A stretch of DNA of 64,000 nt from Peptococcaceae bacterium BRH_c4b (GCA_000961595.1 LADO01000056.1:23466-87465); one strand, 5' to 3'; positions 26,504 through 36,228 are shown, counted from the first letter of the stretch. Numbers and translations: made by a program. The notes: generated from the sequence alone by a model not told the origin.

Positions 26504-28933
26504 TTGAATACTAGAGGCGCACGTGGAACGATCTTGTTTTTAGCACTACTAACTATCATCTTGTTTGTTTTTTTTTATAGAGTGGTTATTTATAAGGAAA
26601 TTTTAATGCCAAGCGACTTTATAATTTTTCACGATCCATCTTATGATTCGTTTAATATACCTGGAAAGGAACATCCAGGAAATTCGCTAATTGCAGGTGA
26701 TAATGTTTATTTGTATTATCCGTGGAGGGATTTCATAAAAGATTCTTTTAATAATGGTAACCTGCCGCTGTGGAATCAATACTCGCATAATGGAGCGCCA
26801 TTACTGGCAAATCATTTGTCAATGGTTCTCGAACCCATTAACTTAATAGTTACACTGTTATTTGAAGCAAAATATGTGCCTGGAATTGCTTCTATGACTA
26901 CTATGTTTCTGGCAGCAATCTTTATGTTTATTTATATGCGTAGTATAGGATCGTCATTTTATGTCTCCTTAGTATGCGCAATTTCATATGCTTTTTCTTC
27001 ATACTTTATAGTGTGGATGTGGCGGCATAATGTTAGTGTAGCAATGTGGATTCCACTTATAATGTGGTCTATTGAAAAAATTGTGACTAGTAAATCGTAT
27101 AAGTATTATCTTGTTTTAGCCATATCTATGGGTTGTCAATATCTTGCTGGTCATTTACAGACAACCATTTTTGTAATAATATTATCCTCATTATATATTA
27201 TTGTAAGATCGCGTGATGAAGGTTGTTTAAAAGTTAATATTTTAGTTGGATTTATATTTGCAAATTTTTTGGGTTTTATGCTTGCAGCAGTACAGTTGTT
27301 TCCGTTTATTGAGTACATGTTGCAAAGTCCAACATATGAAGTTGGTAGGGGATATGGTAGAGAAAATGCCAGTCTAATAGAAATCGTTTGCAAGGGTCTA
27401 ATTGGTGATTTAAGTTATATGAAGATTTCATTACCTACCATACTAACGTTCCTATTGCCGAACTTTTTTGGACTTCCCACTGATGGTACTTATTGGTGGA
27501 AATGGAATTATAGTGAGCAGAGTGCTTATGCAGGATTTTTAACAATACCTATGTTTTGTTTTGCTTTAATTAAGTTGAGAAACAATAAAAGAGTTGTTTT
27601 CTTTCTATTATGTATTATCTTTTCTATTGGAATAATGTTTGCTTTACCGGTATTTAACTTTATTAATTATCTACCGATAATTAATAAAGTTGCTACAGCA
27701 AGATTAAGAATATTTTACTTGTTTAGTCTTATTGTCATTTTTGGATATGGTCTTCAATATTTCCTGAGTAATGTCAAAGAGCTAGATTGTTATAAATATT
27801 TTTGTAAAATAAAAACATTCTGCATGATATATTTATTTTTTCCACTTGCCATTATTCTCTTATATCTAATAATAAACTATGAGATTATAGATAAAACGGC
27901 ACATTACCTGCATAGAATAAGCTATTTTTATCTAATATTTCCTATGGTTAGCTTATTTGTTTTTATATTATTAACAAGTATATATAGAAAAAATTTATTA
28001 AATTTAAATTTATATAAAATTTTTCTATTGTTACTTATTATATCTGATTTGTTTGTATTTGGCTATAAATACAACCCAACTATTAAACAGGAATATTTTT
28101 ATCCTAAAAATGAGCTGGTAAATTATTTAAGCCAAGATAAAGATGTTTATCGAATATCTGTCAAGGGGATGTATACATTTAGGCCGAACTTAAATATGGC
28201 ATACAATATTCAGAGTAGTGATGGATCTGATGCATTAACAATAAGAAGATATGCAGAGTTTGTTAATATTATTAATAAGAACACAAGTTTAGAGCAATTT
28301 AGTATATCGCCAAAACGTTACGACAATGAGTTGGTAGATTTAATGGGAATAAAATATATTATTATCAATTATCAAGAAGAGCCAGGGAAATATGGCCTGG
28401 AGTCTACTAAATTTGAAGAAATTAGGTTGAGGAATGTTAGAGTTTATAAAAATAGAGATGCTCTTGATAAAGCATTTTTTGTGCCTGTTATTAAACAAAT
28501 GCAATCAAAAAATGAAATATTATCTTATTTGGAGAGCGATTCGTTTAAAGCAAGAAATATTGGACTGGTGGAAGGCAACCTTGAAGATAGTGTATTTGAC
28601 GTTAATGATGCAAAAGCAAAGGTAGTTGGGGAAGGTGGTAATAAAATTATTGTTACAACATCCAATAAAAATGATGGATATTTGGTGGTAACAGATACTT
28701 ACTACAATGGATGGAATGTCTATATAGATGGCAGGAAGACTAATTTGTATCCGACAGATTATGCTTTTAAGGGCACATTTATACCTAAAGGTGAACATAC
28801 AGTTATTTTTTCTTATGAACCAATGTCTTATGGATACGGCTTATATGCTAGTTTAATCTCATTTATAATATTGTTAATATTATTTTTTAAATTATGTATA
28901 AGAAGAAAAGAATTAGAGAATGAAATTGATTGA
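26504..28933 (+). CDS. YfhO-like GT-C membrane glycosyltransferase
   Basis: I use TTG 26504 because TTTTGGAG lies 7 nt before it; an in-frame GTG at 26495 overlaps that site. The product is 809 residues with about 12-13 hydrophobic segments. The first external loop carries PSDFIIFHDP and LYYPWRDFIKDSFNNGNLPL, where acidic residues match the GT-C active-site pattern. A soluble C-terminal domain ends in YYNGWNVYIDGRK ... FKGTFIPKGEHTVIFSYEP, the signature of the YfhO family. YfhO proteins are linked to glycosylation of teichoic acids or other surface polymers using polyprenyl-phosphate sugars. It probably uses the donor made by the GT2 at 33.2 kb. Confidence 0.88.
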   Translation: MNTRGARGTILFLALLTIILFVFFYRVVIYKEILMPSDFIIFHDPSYDSFNIPGKEHPGNSLIAGDNVYLYYPWRDFIKDSFNNGNLPLWNQYSHNGAPLLANHLSMVLEPINLIVTLLFEAKYVPGIASMTTMFLAAIFMFIYMRSIGSSFYVSLVCAISYAFSSYFIVWMWRHNVSVAMWIPLIMWSIEKIVTSKSYKYYLVLAISMGCQYLAGHLQTTIFVIILSSLYIIVRSRDEGCLKVNILVGFIFANFLGFMLAAVQLFPFIEYMLQSPTYEVGRGYGRENASLIEIVCKGLIGDLSYMKISLPTILTFLLPNFFGLPTDGTYWWKWNYSEQSAYAGFLTIPMFCFALIKLRNNKRVVFFLLCIIFSIGIMFALPVFNFINYLPIINKVATARLRIFYLFSLIVIFGYGLQYFLSNVKELDCYKYFCKIKTFCMIYLFFPLAIILLYLIINYEIIDKTAHYLHRISYFYLIFPMVSLFVFILLTSIYRKNLLNLNLYKIFLLLLIISDLFVFGYKYNPTIKQEYFYPKNELVNYLSQDKDVYRISVKGMYTFRPNLNMAYNIQSSDGSDALTIRRYAEFVNIINKNTSLEQFSISPKRYDNELVDLMGIKYIIINYQEEPGKYGLESTKFEEIRLRNVRVYKNRDALDKAFFVPVIKQMQSKNEILSYLESDSFKARNIGLVEGNLEDSVFDVNDAKAKVVGEGGNKIIVTTSNKNDGYLVVTDTYYNGWNVYIDGRKTNLYPTDYAFKGTFIPKGEHTVIFSYEPMSYGYGLYASLISFIILLILFFKLCIRRKELENEID

Positions 28934-28975
28934 TTTATTGTTAAGGATTAAAAATAAATGTTAGAGGTCAAGATA

Positions 28976-30490
28976 ATGAAAGAAAAGAGTAATATTATTA
29001 GTTTAGTTAACCCAAATCTTGTAACCCAAATTGGTGATAGTTTAGGCAGTGGAATTCCTTATATGCCTCTTCCATTGGCTTATTTGGCTGCATGTCTGAT
29101 AAATAAATATAATTTAAATGTAATTGATGCATTTGGTGAGGATCCTTTTAAGGTATGGCAGAAAGAAAATTTTATTGCCCAGGGAATTACTATCTCAGAG
29201 GTAGTAAAAAGAATTAACCCGTCTTCGAGATGTATCATTATATATTACAGTTCAGTAATGGCAAGTATTATAATTGATGAAATGATGAATTCTCTTAAAG
29301 CTGAATATCCCCAAATTCCTATAATTATAATTGAAAATTCCCAAGCTGTAATAGGCTGTTCGTTGAAACATATTATAGATAAATTATTTGCGTGTGGTGC
29401 AGATTATGTAGTATTTGGTGAATGCGAAGAAAGAGTGCCAAACATTATTGATATAATTATAAAATCAGATCTAAATAAATTAGATTTAATTGATGGTATT
29501 GCCTACAAAGCACAAAACGGTATGTTAAAAATTCTTCCTCAAAAAAAAAATATTGCAAACCTTGACAGATTACCATTTCCGGCTTGGGAATACTTTGCGT
29601 TAGATAAATATTGGAAGTTACGATATGCTCATGGTCCAATGGAGGGCGAATATTTAGCAATAATGACCTCTCGTGGATGCCCATATAGCTGTAATTTTTG
29701 TGTAATTCCTTCAACTAACCAAAAAAAATGGAGAGCACGAAGTTATAAGAATGTTGTTGATGAATTAGAATATATGGTAAATAAATTCAATGTAAAGGAG
29801 TTTCATTGGGAGGATGTAAATCCAACGGTAAATGAAGAAAGAATTATTGAAATCTGCAAACTGATTATTGATAGGGAACTGAAAATTAAATGGAAATTAG
29901 CTTCAGGAAGTAAAATTGAGACTATGAGGCTGGAAACTTTAGAATGGATGAAAAAAGCTGGATGTAACTACATATCTTTTTCTCCAGAATCAGGCTCAAA
30001 GCATGTTTTAAAATTAATGAACAAGCCTTTCGACCATGATTATGCATTGGACATGGTTAGACATATGAATCGAATTGGTATAAAGTCTCAGGCGTGTTTT
30101 GTTTTGGGTTACCCTGGTGAAGAAGAAAATGATTTAAAACAGACCGAAATTTATATAAAAAAACTTACAAAAGCGGGTGTAGATGAAATAGCTTTATTTA
30201 TTATGACTCCTATTCCCGGGACAGAAACATTTGGGCAAATTTCAGGGTATAAGAATTTTTCTGAATTAACTTTTTCTCCAGCGTGGAGAGATGATTTTGA
30301 AATCTTAAGTACTTTTCGAATGAGACTTTACAAGAAGTTTTTGTTGTGGAAAATTATATATCATCCGTTCAAAGTGTTTCGGCAAATGATTAACTTACTT
30401 CGCAGAAGATTTGAAAGCAAGGCGGAGATGAACATTTATAGAGCCTTACGGCTTAAATATATGGTTGCAAGAGGAACTAATAAATGTTAA
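28976..30490 (+). CDS. B12-binding-domain radical SAM protein
   Basis: ATG 28976 (GAGGT 7 nt upstream) is preferred over ATG 28958; the product is 504 residues. The N-terminal half resembles the cobalamin-binding fold (NIISLVNPNLVTQIGDSLGS, PYMPLPLAYLAACL). The radical SAM core has the CPYSCNFC cluster motif near residue 235, then EFHWEDVNPTVNEERI, ISFSPESGS and CFVLGYPGEEEND. These enzymes perform radical methylations or rearrangements, often on lipid or sugar intermediates. Its place between YfhO and a small flippase suggests modification of the carrier lipid or sugar. It overlaps the next gene by 7 bp. Confidence 0.9.
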   Translation: MKEKSNIISLVNPNLVTQIGDSLGSGIPYMPLPLAYLAACLINKYNLNVIDAFGEDPFKVWQKENFIAQGITISEVVKRINPSSRCIIIYYSSVMASIIIDEMMNSLKAEYPQIPIIIIENSQAVIGCSLKHIIDKLFACGADYVVFGECEERVPNIIDIIIKSDLNKLDLIDGIAYKAQNGMLKILPQKKNIANLDRLPFPAWEYFALDKYWKLRYAHGPMEGEYLAIMTSRGCPYSCNFCVIPSTNQKKWRARSYKNVVDELEYMVNKFNVKEFHWEDVNPTVNEERIIEICKLIIDRELKIKWKLASGSKIETMRLETLEWMKKAGCNYISFSPESGSKHVLKLMNKPFDHDYALDMVRHMNRIGIKSQACFVLGYPGEEENDLKQTEIYIKKLTKAGVDEIALFIMTPIPGTETFGQISGYKNFSELTFSPAWRDDFEILSTFRMRLYKKFLLWKIIYHPFKVFRQMINLLRRRFESKAEMNIYRALRLKYMVARGTNKC

Positions 30491-30840
30491 AGAATCTACT
30501 ATTGATTTTTTCTTATGTTGTCATAGTCACTATTGCCCAGATATTGCTAAAAATGGCAATGAATAATTTTTCAGATAAAGCTATCAATGCCGATTTCTTT
30601 TTATGTGCTATCATGACTCCAAAAGTAATAATTGGTATGTTTCTATATGCGCTTAGTTTTCTAATATGGTTAGTAGTACTTAGTAAGGTAGAGATTACTT
30701 TTGCATATCCATTACTTTCACTGTCTGTAATATTAGTTGCAGTTATATCGTGGTTGTTTATGGAAGAAACCTTTAATCTTTATAGGATATCTGGAATGAT
30801 TTTAACAATTTTCGGCGCTTGGCTTGTGGTCAGGAGCTAA
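30484..30840 (+). CDS. Small four-helix flippase-like protein (EamA/ArnE-type)
   Basis: 118 residues with four membrane helices in the DMT/SMR pattern: an N-terminal helix with 'AQILLKMAM', then FLIWLVVLSKVEITFAYPL, a conserved phrase of ArnE/ArnF-like proteins, and a final EETFNLYRISGMILTIFGAW. Such proteins flip polyprenyl-phosphate-linked sugars. A close counterpart is encoded at 59.7 kb. With the GT2 at 33.2 kb and YfhO it completes a make-flip-transfer set. Confidence 0.82.
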   Translation: MLKNLLLIFSYVVIVTIAQILLKMAMNNFSDKAINADFFLCAIMTPKVIIGMFLYALSFLIWLVVLSKVEITFAYPLLSLSVILVAVISWLFMEETFNLYRISGMILTIFGAWLVVRS

Positions 30841-30858
30841 AGAAATGGGAGGTAATTA

Positions 30859-31767
30859 ATGAAAAACACTACTATTCTTGAGTATGTACCATGTAATCTA
30901 TGTGGTAGTACGGATTATAAAATTATGTATCAGCCTACTAAAAAGGATTACGATCCCAGTGAAATATTTTCTGCTTCAGGTGGAGTAATGGGAACTCAGC
31001 AAATTGTTAAATGCAATCATTGCGGATTAGTATATGTAAATCCCAGAGTCAAAAATGAAATAGTTGTGAATGCTTATTCGGATGCGGTTGACGAGTTGTA
31101 TGTTTCTCAAGCAGAAGGGAGACAAAAGACTTTTAATAATGGTCTTAAGCTGGTAGAGAAGTATGTTCCTCAGAGGGGAACAATTCTTGATGTAGGATGT
31201 GCGGCGGGTTTTTTTCTTAACGTTGCTAAAAAAGCTGGCTGGCAAACTTATGGTATAGAACCCAGTAAATGGATGTCTGATTGGGGTAATAAGAAATTTA
31301 ACGTAAATATAAAAAACGGAACTCTTAAAGATGCAAAACTTCAAGATGAATTTTTTGACGTAGTAACAATGTGGGATGTACTAGAGCACACCTCTGACCC
31401 TATGGGTGAATTGGCTGAAGTTAATAGAATTCTTAAAAAAGATGGTATCCTAATTATTAATTTCCCAAATGTTGGTAGCAAATTGGCAAGGGTGGCCGGG
31501 GGGAAGTGGTGGTTCTTTTTATCCGTCCATTTGTATCATTTTTCACCTCGCAGCATGTCTATGATGTTGGCAAAGAATGATTTTGAGGTTATTAAGTTTA
31601 GCCGTCACTACCAAACCCTAAGTCTGGAACACTTGGTGAAGATGGTCGGATTATACAGCAAGGGAGTTTCTAAATTGGGCTTGAAAGTAATTAATGGGTT
31701 AAGTATAGAAGATTGGTTGATACCCTATTATGCGAGTCAGGCTAATGTAATCGCAAAGAAAAAGTAA
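30859..31767 (+). CDS. Class I SAM methyltransferase with zinc-binding N-terminus
   Basis: 302 residues. The N-terminus holds two Cys pairs (CNLCGS near 13 and CNHCGLVYVNPR near 53) typical of a zinc-binding leader found in sugar or lipid methyltransferases. The SAM site is ILDVGCAAGFFLNVAKKAGW at about 110, with WDVLEHTSDP as motif III region. The target is unknown. In this cluster it may cap the glycan (Wzt has a cap-recognition domain) or methylate a lipid-linked intermediate. Confidence 0.88.
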   Translation: MKNTTILEYVPCNLCGSTDYKIMYQPTKKDYDPSEIFSASGGVMGTQQIVKCNHCGLVYVNPRVKNEIVVNAYSDAVDELYVSQAEGRQKTFNNGLKLVEKYVPQRGTILDVGCAAGFFLNVAKKAGWQTYGIEPSKWMSDWGNKKFNVNIKNGTLKDAKLQDEFFDVVTMWDVLEHTSDPMGELAEVNRILKKDGILIINFPNVGSKLARVAGGKWWFFLSVHLYHFSPRSMSMMLAKNDFEVIKFSRHYQTLSLEHLVKMVGLYSKGVSKLGLKVINGLSIEDWLIPYYASQANVIAKKK

Positions 31768-31780
31768 ACTGGAGGACGTA

Positions 31781-33199
31781 ATGAGTAAGAAAGCAATTAT
31801 TATCGGTGCAGGTATAACTGGACTTAGTGCCGGTTGGAAGCTGTCAGAAGGTGGATATCAGGTTGAGATAATAGAGCGGAATGATTATATTGGAGGGATG
31901 TCTTCTACATTTAAGCACAAGGATTATTATTTGGATTATGGTCCACATAAAATATTTACGGTTATGGACCATATAATGGAAGAAATTAAGGGGCTTTTTC
32001 AAGATGAGACCTTGTTGTCAATTGAAAAGAGAAGTCGCATTCGCTTAAAAGGAAAATATTTTAGCTATCCGGTGGGTTTGAAAGATATATTTTCCGGCAT
32101 GGGTGTCGGGACAGGGATTAGTTGTGGCTTAGGATACATTAGAAGTATTATTAGGAACATGCTAACATCTCCTCAGGATGATTCCTATGAAGATTGGGTT
32201 GTCAATAGATTTGGTAGACCAACTTATGAATTAGTGCTAGGACCGTATGCGCAAAAAATATGGGGTAATCCTAAGGAGTTATCTAAGGAATTAGCAGAAA
32301 CTCGAATAGCCATCCCAAATCTCATGGAAATGCTGAAGCAGATGCTTTTTGGCAGAAAAGGGAATTCACCTGTTATTAGTGCAGATGTTTTCTATTATCC
32401 ACGAGACGGATTTATAGAACTAAGCGAGAGAATGGCAAAAAAAATACTCAATAATGGTGGAAAAATAGAACTCGGGAAGAGCATTAAGAAGATTGAAAGT
32501 GATGAAACGGGTGCAATTCGAAAATTAATCTTTTCTGATGGAAGCAGCGAGTCTGTAGATGAGAATGATGTCATAATATCTACTATTCCACTTTCGATTT
32601 TTATTAATAGCCTTGGAACTTTAATTAATGAAAGTATAAAAAAAGCTGTTTTAAATTTAAAGAATAGAAAGTTAATACTTCTCTATGTTGTATTGGATAA
32701 ACAAAGGCTTACAGAAGATAATTGGCTATTTTTCCCAGAGAGAAAATATTTGTTTAATAGAGTCTTTGAGCAAAAAGGGTTTAATCAAAATATGATTCCT
32801 GAGGATAGAACAGTGCTTTGTGTGGAGATTACATGTGGTGCGGATGATTCGATTTGGTTTGCTAATGATGATAAAATATTTGCTGAAGTTCACACAGGTC
32901 TAAGTGAGGCAGGTTTGGTTGACGATAAGGTAATAGAGTACTTTGCAAAGCGATTAGATAACGCATATCCAATTTATGATCTTAATTATAAGGAAAACCT
33001 TCATTTTGTTATGAACCGATTAGATGTTTTTTCTAACCTATATTCAGTTGGCAGACAAGGATGTTATAGTTATGCTGGAATGGCGGATTGCATGGATATG
33101 GGTATATCTACTGCAAAATTTATAATGGAAGGTAATAATAAGCTGACTGATTGGCCGGAATATAGAAAGAAATTTTATAACTATCTAGTTGTGGATTGA
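31781..33199 (+). CDS. FAD-dependent oxidoreductase (amine-oxidase/UGM-like fold)
   Basis: 472 residues with the dinucleotide-binding motif IIGAGITGLSAGWKLSEGGY and second GG motif (ERNDYIGGMSSTF). A typical YVGDxx-type end is replaced by SVGRQGCYSYAGMADCMDM. The family covers protoporphyrinogen-oxidase-like, phytoene-desaturase-like and UDP-galactopyranose-mutase-like enzymes found in glycan loci. It is followed directly by a polyprenyl-phosphate glycosyltransferase, which suggests it acts on a sugar or carrier lipid. The reaction cannot be inferred. The ribosome site is GGAGG, 7 nt upstream. Confidence 0.85.
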   Translation: MSKKAIIIGAGITGLSAGWKLSEGGYQVEIIERNDYIGGMSSTFKHKDYYLDYGPHKIFTVMDHIMEEIKGLFQDETLLSIEKRSRIRLKGKYFSYPVGLKDIFSGMGVGTGISCGLGYIRSIIRNMLTSPQDDSYEDWVVNRFGRPTYELVLGPYAQKIWGNPKELSKELAETRIAIPNLMEMLKQMLFGRKGNSPVISADVFYYPRDGFIELSERMAKKILNNGGKIELGKSIKKIESDETGAIRKLIFSDGSSESVDENDVIISTIPLSIFINSLGTLINESIKKAVLNLKNRKLILLYVVLDKQRLTEDNWLFFPERKYLFNRVFEQKGFNQNMIPEDRTVLCVEITCGADDSIWFANDDKIFAEVHTGLSEAGLVDDKVIEYFAKRLDNAYPIYDLNYKENLHFVMNRLDVFSNLYSVGRQGCYSYAGMADCMDMGISTAKFIMEGNNKLTDWPEYRKKFYNYLVVD

Positions 33200-33210
33200 G
33201 GTGTTTGGCT

Positions 33211-33960
33211 TTGAGGGGACTCATAATTATACCGGCATTTAATGAGGCTGAAAATATCATAGCTTTATTAAAGAAAATCAACGCATTATGTTTAAATTTA
33301 GAAATTATTGTAATAAATGATGCTTCAGAAGATAACACTGCTGCTTTGGCCAGAAGTATAGGAGCGAAAGTTATTGATATTCCTATCAATTTGGGAATAG
33401 GTGGGGCTGTTCAAACAGGATATCTTTATGCCTATTATAATGACTATGATGTGGCAGTTCAAGTTGATGGGGATGGACAGCACGATCCCTTATATATCCA
33501 AAATTTGATTACACCTATTATTAGTGGACAGGCCGATATGGTAGTAGGCTCTAGATTTATAGAATGCACAGGTTTTCAATCTACCTCTCTCAGAAGATTT
33601 GGTATAAAATACTTTGAGAAACTTATTTTTTTACTTACAAAAAAGAGATTTAGTGATCCAACCTCTGGTTTTAGAGCATGTAATAAACAAGTAATTGCCA
33701 ATTTTGCAAAATATTATCCTGATGATTATCCAGAGCCCGAGACTTTGGTAACTATTAATAGAAAAGGCTTCCGAATCATCGAAATTCCCGTGATCATGAA
33801 GGAGAGAGAGGGAGGACAATCTTCGATTAAGTCGATTAAAACCGTATATTATATGCTTAAGGTGACGCTTGCGATACTTATGGACGTTTTCAAAAAGAAC
33901 GACGAGAAGAGGTATTCTTATCATGGAACCAAGGTTACAGCTATTTCTAATAATAATTAG
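33211..33960 (+). CDS. Polyprenyl-phosphate glycosyltransferase (DPM1-like GT2)
   Basis: The start is TTG 33211, with GAGGTG 7 nt upstream; the frame could open at 33196 inside the previous gene. The 249-residue GT-A enzyme has LIIIPAFNEAENIIALLKKI, the VINDASEDN strand and the metal motif QVDGDGQHDP. DPTSGFRACN follows, typical of dolichol-phosphate-mannose-synthase-like enzymes without C-terminal membrane helices. It would load a sugar on undecaprenyl phosphate for the GT-C protein YfhO. It overlaps DUF2304 by 38 bp, a pairing common in firmicutes. Confidence 0.9.
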   Translation: MRGLIIIPAFNEAENIIALLKKINALCLNLEIIVINDASEDNTAALARSIGAKVIDIPINLGIGGAVQTGYLYAYYNDYDVAVQVDGDGQHDPLYIQNLITPIISGQADMVVGSRFIECTGFQSTSLRRFGIKYFEKLIFLLTKKRFSDPTSGFRACNKQVIANFAKYYPDDYPEPETLVTINRKGFRIIEIPVIMKEREGGQSSIKSIKTVYYMLKVTLAILMDVFKKNDEKRYSYHGTKVTAISNNN

Positions 33961-34279
33961 TTTCGTTTTTGCTGGTTTCATCTTTTCTCTTGTAAAAAAA
34001 GAGACTTTAGAACTCAGATATACGTTAATTTGGATTGTTACAGGGATCATTTTAGTATTAATTGCTTTGCAGCCTCAAATTGTAACAATTGTAGCAAATA
34101 TTTTAGGGGTAGGTTTGCCGGTCAATGCACTCTTTCTTGTGGGGATATTATTTGCTTTAATTATTCTTTTTACGATGACTATTGCCTTATCTAAGGCTTC
34201 GGTAAGGATCAAAAGGTTGGCGCAAGAGCTTGCTATATTAAAATTGGATTTATCAAAATACAAAGATGAGAGTTGTTAA
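33923..34279 (+). CDS. DUF2304 membrane protein
   Basis: 118 residues from ATG 33923. It has three hydrophobic segments (LFLIIISFVFAGFIFSLV, LIWIVTGIILVLIAL, ALFLVGILFALIILF) and a basic C-terminal helix (IRIKRLAQELAIL-like). This is the DUF2304 pattern. Genes of this family usually follow polyprenyl-phosphate GT2 genes that lack their own membrane helices, so it is probably the membrane partner of the preceding enzyme. It is the last gene of the long plus-strand cluster. Confidence 0.85.
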   Translation: MEPRLQLFLIIISFVFAGFIFSLVKKETLELRYTLIWIVTGIILVLIALQPQIVTIVANILGVGLPVNALFLVGILFALIILFTMTIALSKASVRIKRLAQELAILKLDLSKYKDESC

Positions 34280-34449
34280 ATATGGAGAATAACAGCATGA
34301 AAAATTATGATTAATTTGTATTTAAAAGGATAGATGACATGAAAATACTCAAAATTAAAAAATGATTATTCCTTTAGCTCAGTAAGCCATTTACCCAAGA
34401 ACTAATGTTTGTATACTATACATTCAAACTAATGTTCTGGGTGACGATT

Positions 34450-35010
34450 ATGGCTAAACAAACAAAGATAAATTTGCTCGAATTTCAATACAGGTTTAAT
34501 TCCGGGGAACAGTCATGGAGAAAACCCGTACCAGTTTGTCTATTTGGTTTTGGGCTATATATCTTTTTGCAAATGATAAACATGGCCATTCCGCTGTCTT
34601 CCTTTCGGAGGAACTGGGCATCTCTTACAAAACCTCCTGGCTAATGTTACATAAAATCCGCAAGGAAATGGGAGAACTTGATACACAATATAATCTTAGC
34701 GGTATTGTAGAGCTTGATGATTCCTTTTTTGGTGCACCTAAAGAAGGCGGTAAACGTGGTCGCGGAACTGATAAGACGCCTGTACTTATTGGGTTATCTC
34801 TTGGTGAATATGGAAATCCTTTGTACGTTAAAATGCGGATAGTTTCCGATGTAAAAAAAGATACCCTGGTAGACTTTGTTCAGGACATATATTGAAGCCG
34901 AATCAAAAATTTCTAGTGATGCTTTTCGCTCTTACAAGCAACTTTCCGCAGAGGGATATAAGCATGAGGCTAAAGAGTTCAATCCCAAGGAAAATACCTC
35001 TCAGCGTCAA
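34450..35010 (+). pseudogene. IS1595-family transposase, deleted and frameshifted
   Basis: The N-terminal piece from ATG 34450 (MAKQTKINLLEFQYRFNSGE) joins, about 70 nt later and in another frame, to KTRTSLSIWFWAIYLFANDK ... GISYKTSWLMLHKIRKEMGE. The ISXO2 catalytic start GIVELDDSFFGAPKEGGKRG follows. The zinc-ribbon region normally between these parts is missing, which points to an internal deletion. A stop at 34893-34895 and a further frame change precede AESKISSDAFRSYKQLSAEG, and the C-terminus is lost. This is a dead copy that cannot encode a full transposase. Confidence 0.8.
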
Positions 35011-35190
35011 CAATTACCTTTGCTGAGCTAACGGCATAATCATTATCTAAAAATACAATGATTATTCTTGGCGTATGCTAAAATATTTACAAAATCTGTT
35101 TTTTATTATCATTTTTATTAAAATGAAGAAGCCTTTCGGCTTCCAAATTAGTTATTGTTTATTGGTTTTTTCCAGTTTTGACAACAAAAA

Positions 35191-35316
35191 CTAAGTCAAT
35201 TTGCAATACCATTTCTGATAATATTCTTGATACTCACCGGACTATACCCTGTTCCACCAAGATTGGTTTTGTATATACCATTTTACTGTGTTAGTCAAAG
35301 CTTCAATTTTTAAATT
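35191..35316 (-). pseudogene. Stray 3' fragment of an rmlB gene
   Basis: On the minus strand the translation reads NLKIEALTNTVKWYIQNQSW, then WNRV-stop-SGEYQEYYQKWYCK. It aligns with the last 40 residues of the intact RmlB at 37.7 kb (TVKWYIDNQDWWNKVKSGEY). An in-frame TAG replaces one Lys codon. It is followed by a small hairpin (GAAGCC/GGCTTC, 35128-35143) that may be the old terminator. It shows that a second rml locus, or a duplicated end of one, once lay here before the insertion sequences broke it. Confidence 0.75.
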
Positions 35317-36007
35317 CACTACAGTACACTCGCCGTTCCTCTCCCACAGCTTCCAGCACCTCCTGTTAATACTATACACTCTTAACTCGGTGTCTATCAA
35401 ACCGGGGGAGGGGCACTGTTTTTTGATTGCTGGTGAATTGGTAGGCTGCCATATGTCTTGCGGTTTTCCTTGCGGATAAATTTGATTTCGTTTAATATCG
35501 TAGCATCTTGCTTTTTTCATTTGCTTTCAAGGACGCTTGCACCAGGCATAGTATGTATTCCGGGAAACCTTAATGACTCGGCACATCTCTTCGACGTGGA
35601 ACTTGTCCATATGTTCCCGGATAAACCGACATTTCATTTCGGTGTTTTTGAGAAGATAGCCACTGCTTTTTTTAATATGTCGCGTTCTTCTTTAACAATT
35701 TCCAGTTCCCGTTTAAGGCGTCGGATTTCTTATTCCTCTGGTACCCAGTTTACGTTTTACACTGGCCTGGAAAACTGTTAGGGCCGGATTCTGCAAACTC
35801 TCTACGCCAGCGTCGCAATATGTTATCATGTATACCCAGGTCGTTTTCAACTTCATTTGGATTCTTGCCGCTAGTTATCCACAAATTTACAGCTTCACGC
35901 TTAAATTCTTCTGTATATACACGCCTCTTTTCCCCCAAAGGACACAGCACCTTCTGTTGATACTATACACTCTTAACTCTGTGTCCAGCAAACCGGGGGA
36001 ATGGCAC
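35317..36007 (-). mobile_element. Nested IS3-family remnants (orfA and start of orfB)
   Basis: The frame at 35750-35950 (minus) encodes an IS3 OrfA N-terminus (RRVYTEEFKREAVNLWITSG, then a helix-turn-helix with LGIHDNILRRWRRE). Downstream on the same strand, in shifting frames, are [12 protein letters not shown] OrfA end and an OrfB start that includes a KTYGS-like phrase at 35450-35480. Two 63-bp direct repeats, 35354-35416 and 35945-36007, carry the same element end (core CTATACACTCTTAACTC). This means one IS copy was truncated by, or recombined with, another. No complete transposase remains. Confidence 0.75.
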
Positions 36008-36009
36008 AG

Positions 36010-36190
36010 AGGTATCAATTGCGGAAAAAAACGAGTTGAACGCATTATGAGAACAGCAGGCATCACTGCTATTCAAAAACACAAGTACAAGGTAACAACA
36101 ACAGATTCCAAACATAAACCGCCGGTGGCGGAAAATAAGCTTGACCTCTATTTTCACTGCCTGATGAAAAGGAATTTAATAAAAATGTAG
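36010..36190 (+). pseudogene. IS3 OrfB fragment, opposite strand
   Basis: The plus-strand frame encodes CGKKRVERIMRTAGITAIQK, then KYKVTTTDSKHKPPVAENKL. This is the region of IS3 OrfB between the HTH_21-type domain and the DDE core. It lies head to head with the minus-strand orfA piece and shares the repeated element end. It is a truncated leftover. Confidence 0.75.
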
Positions 36191-36228
36191 AATAACGCAA
36201 TAAATATTTAACTAAGGAGTATTCAATA

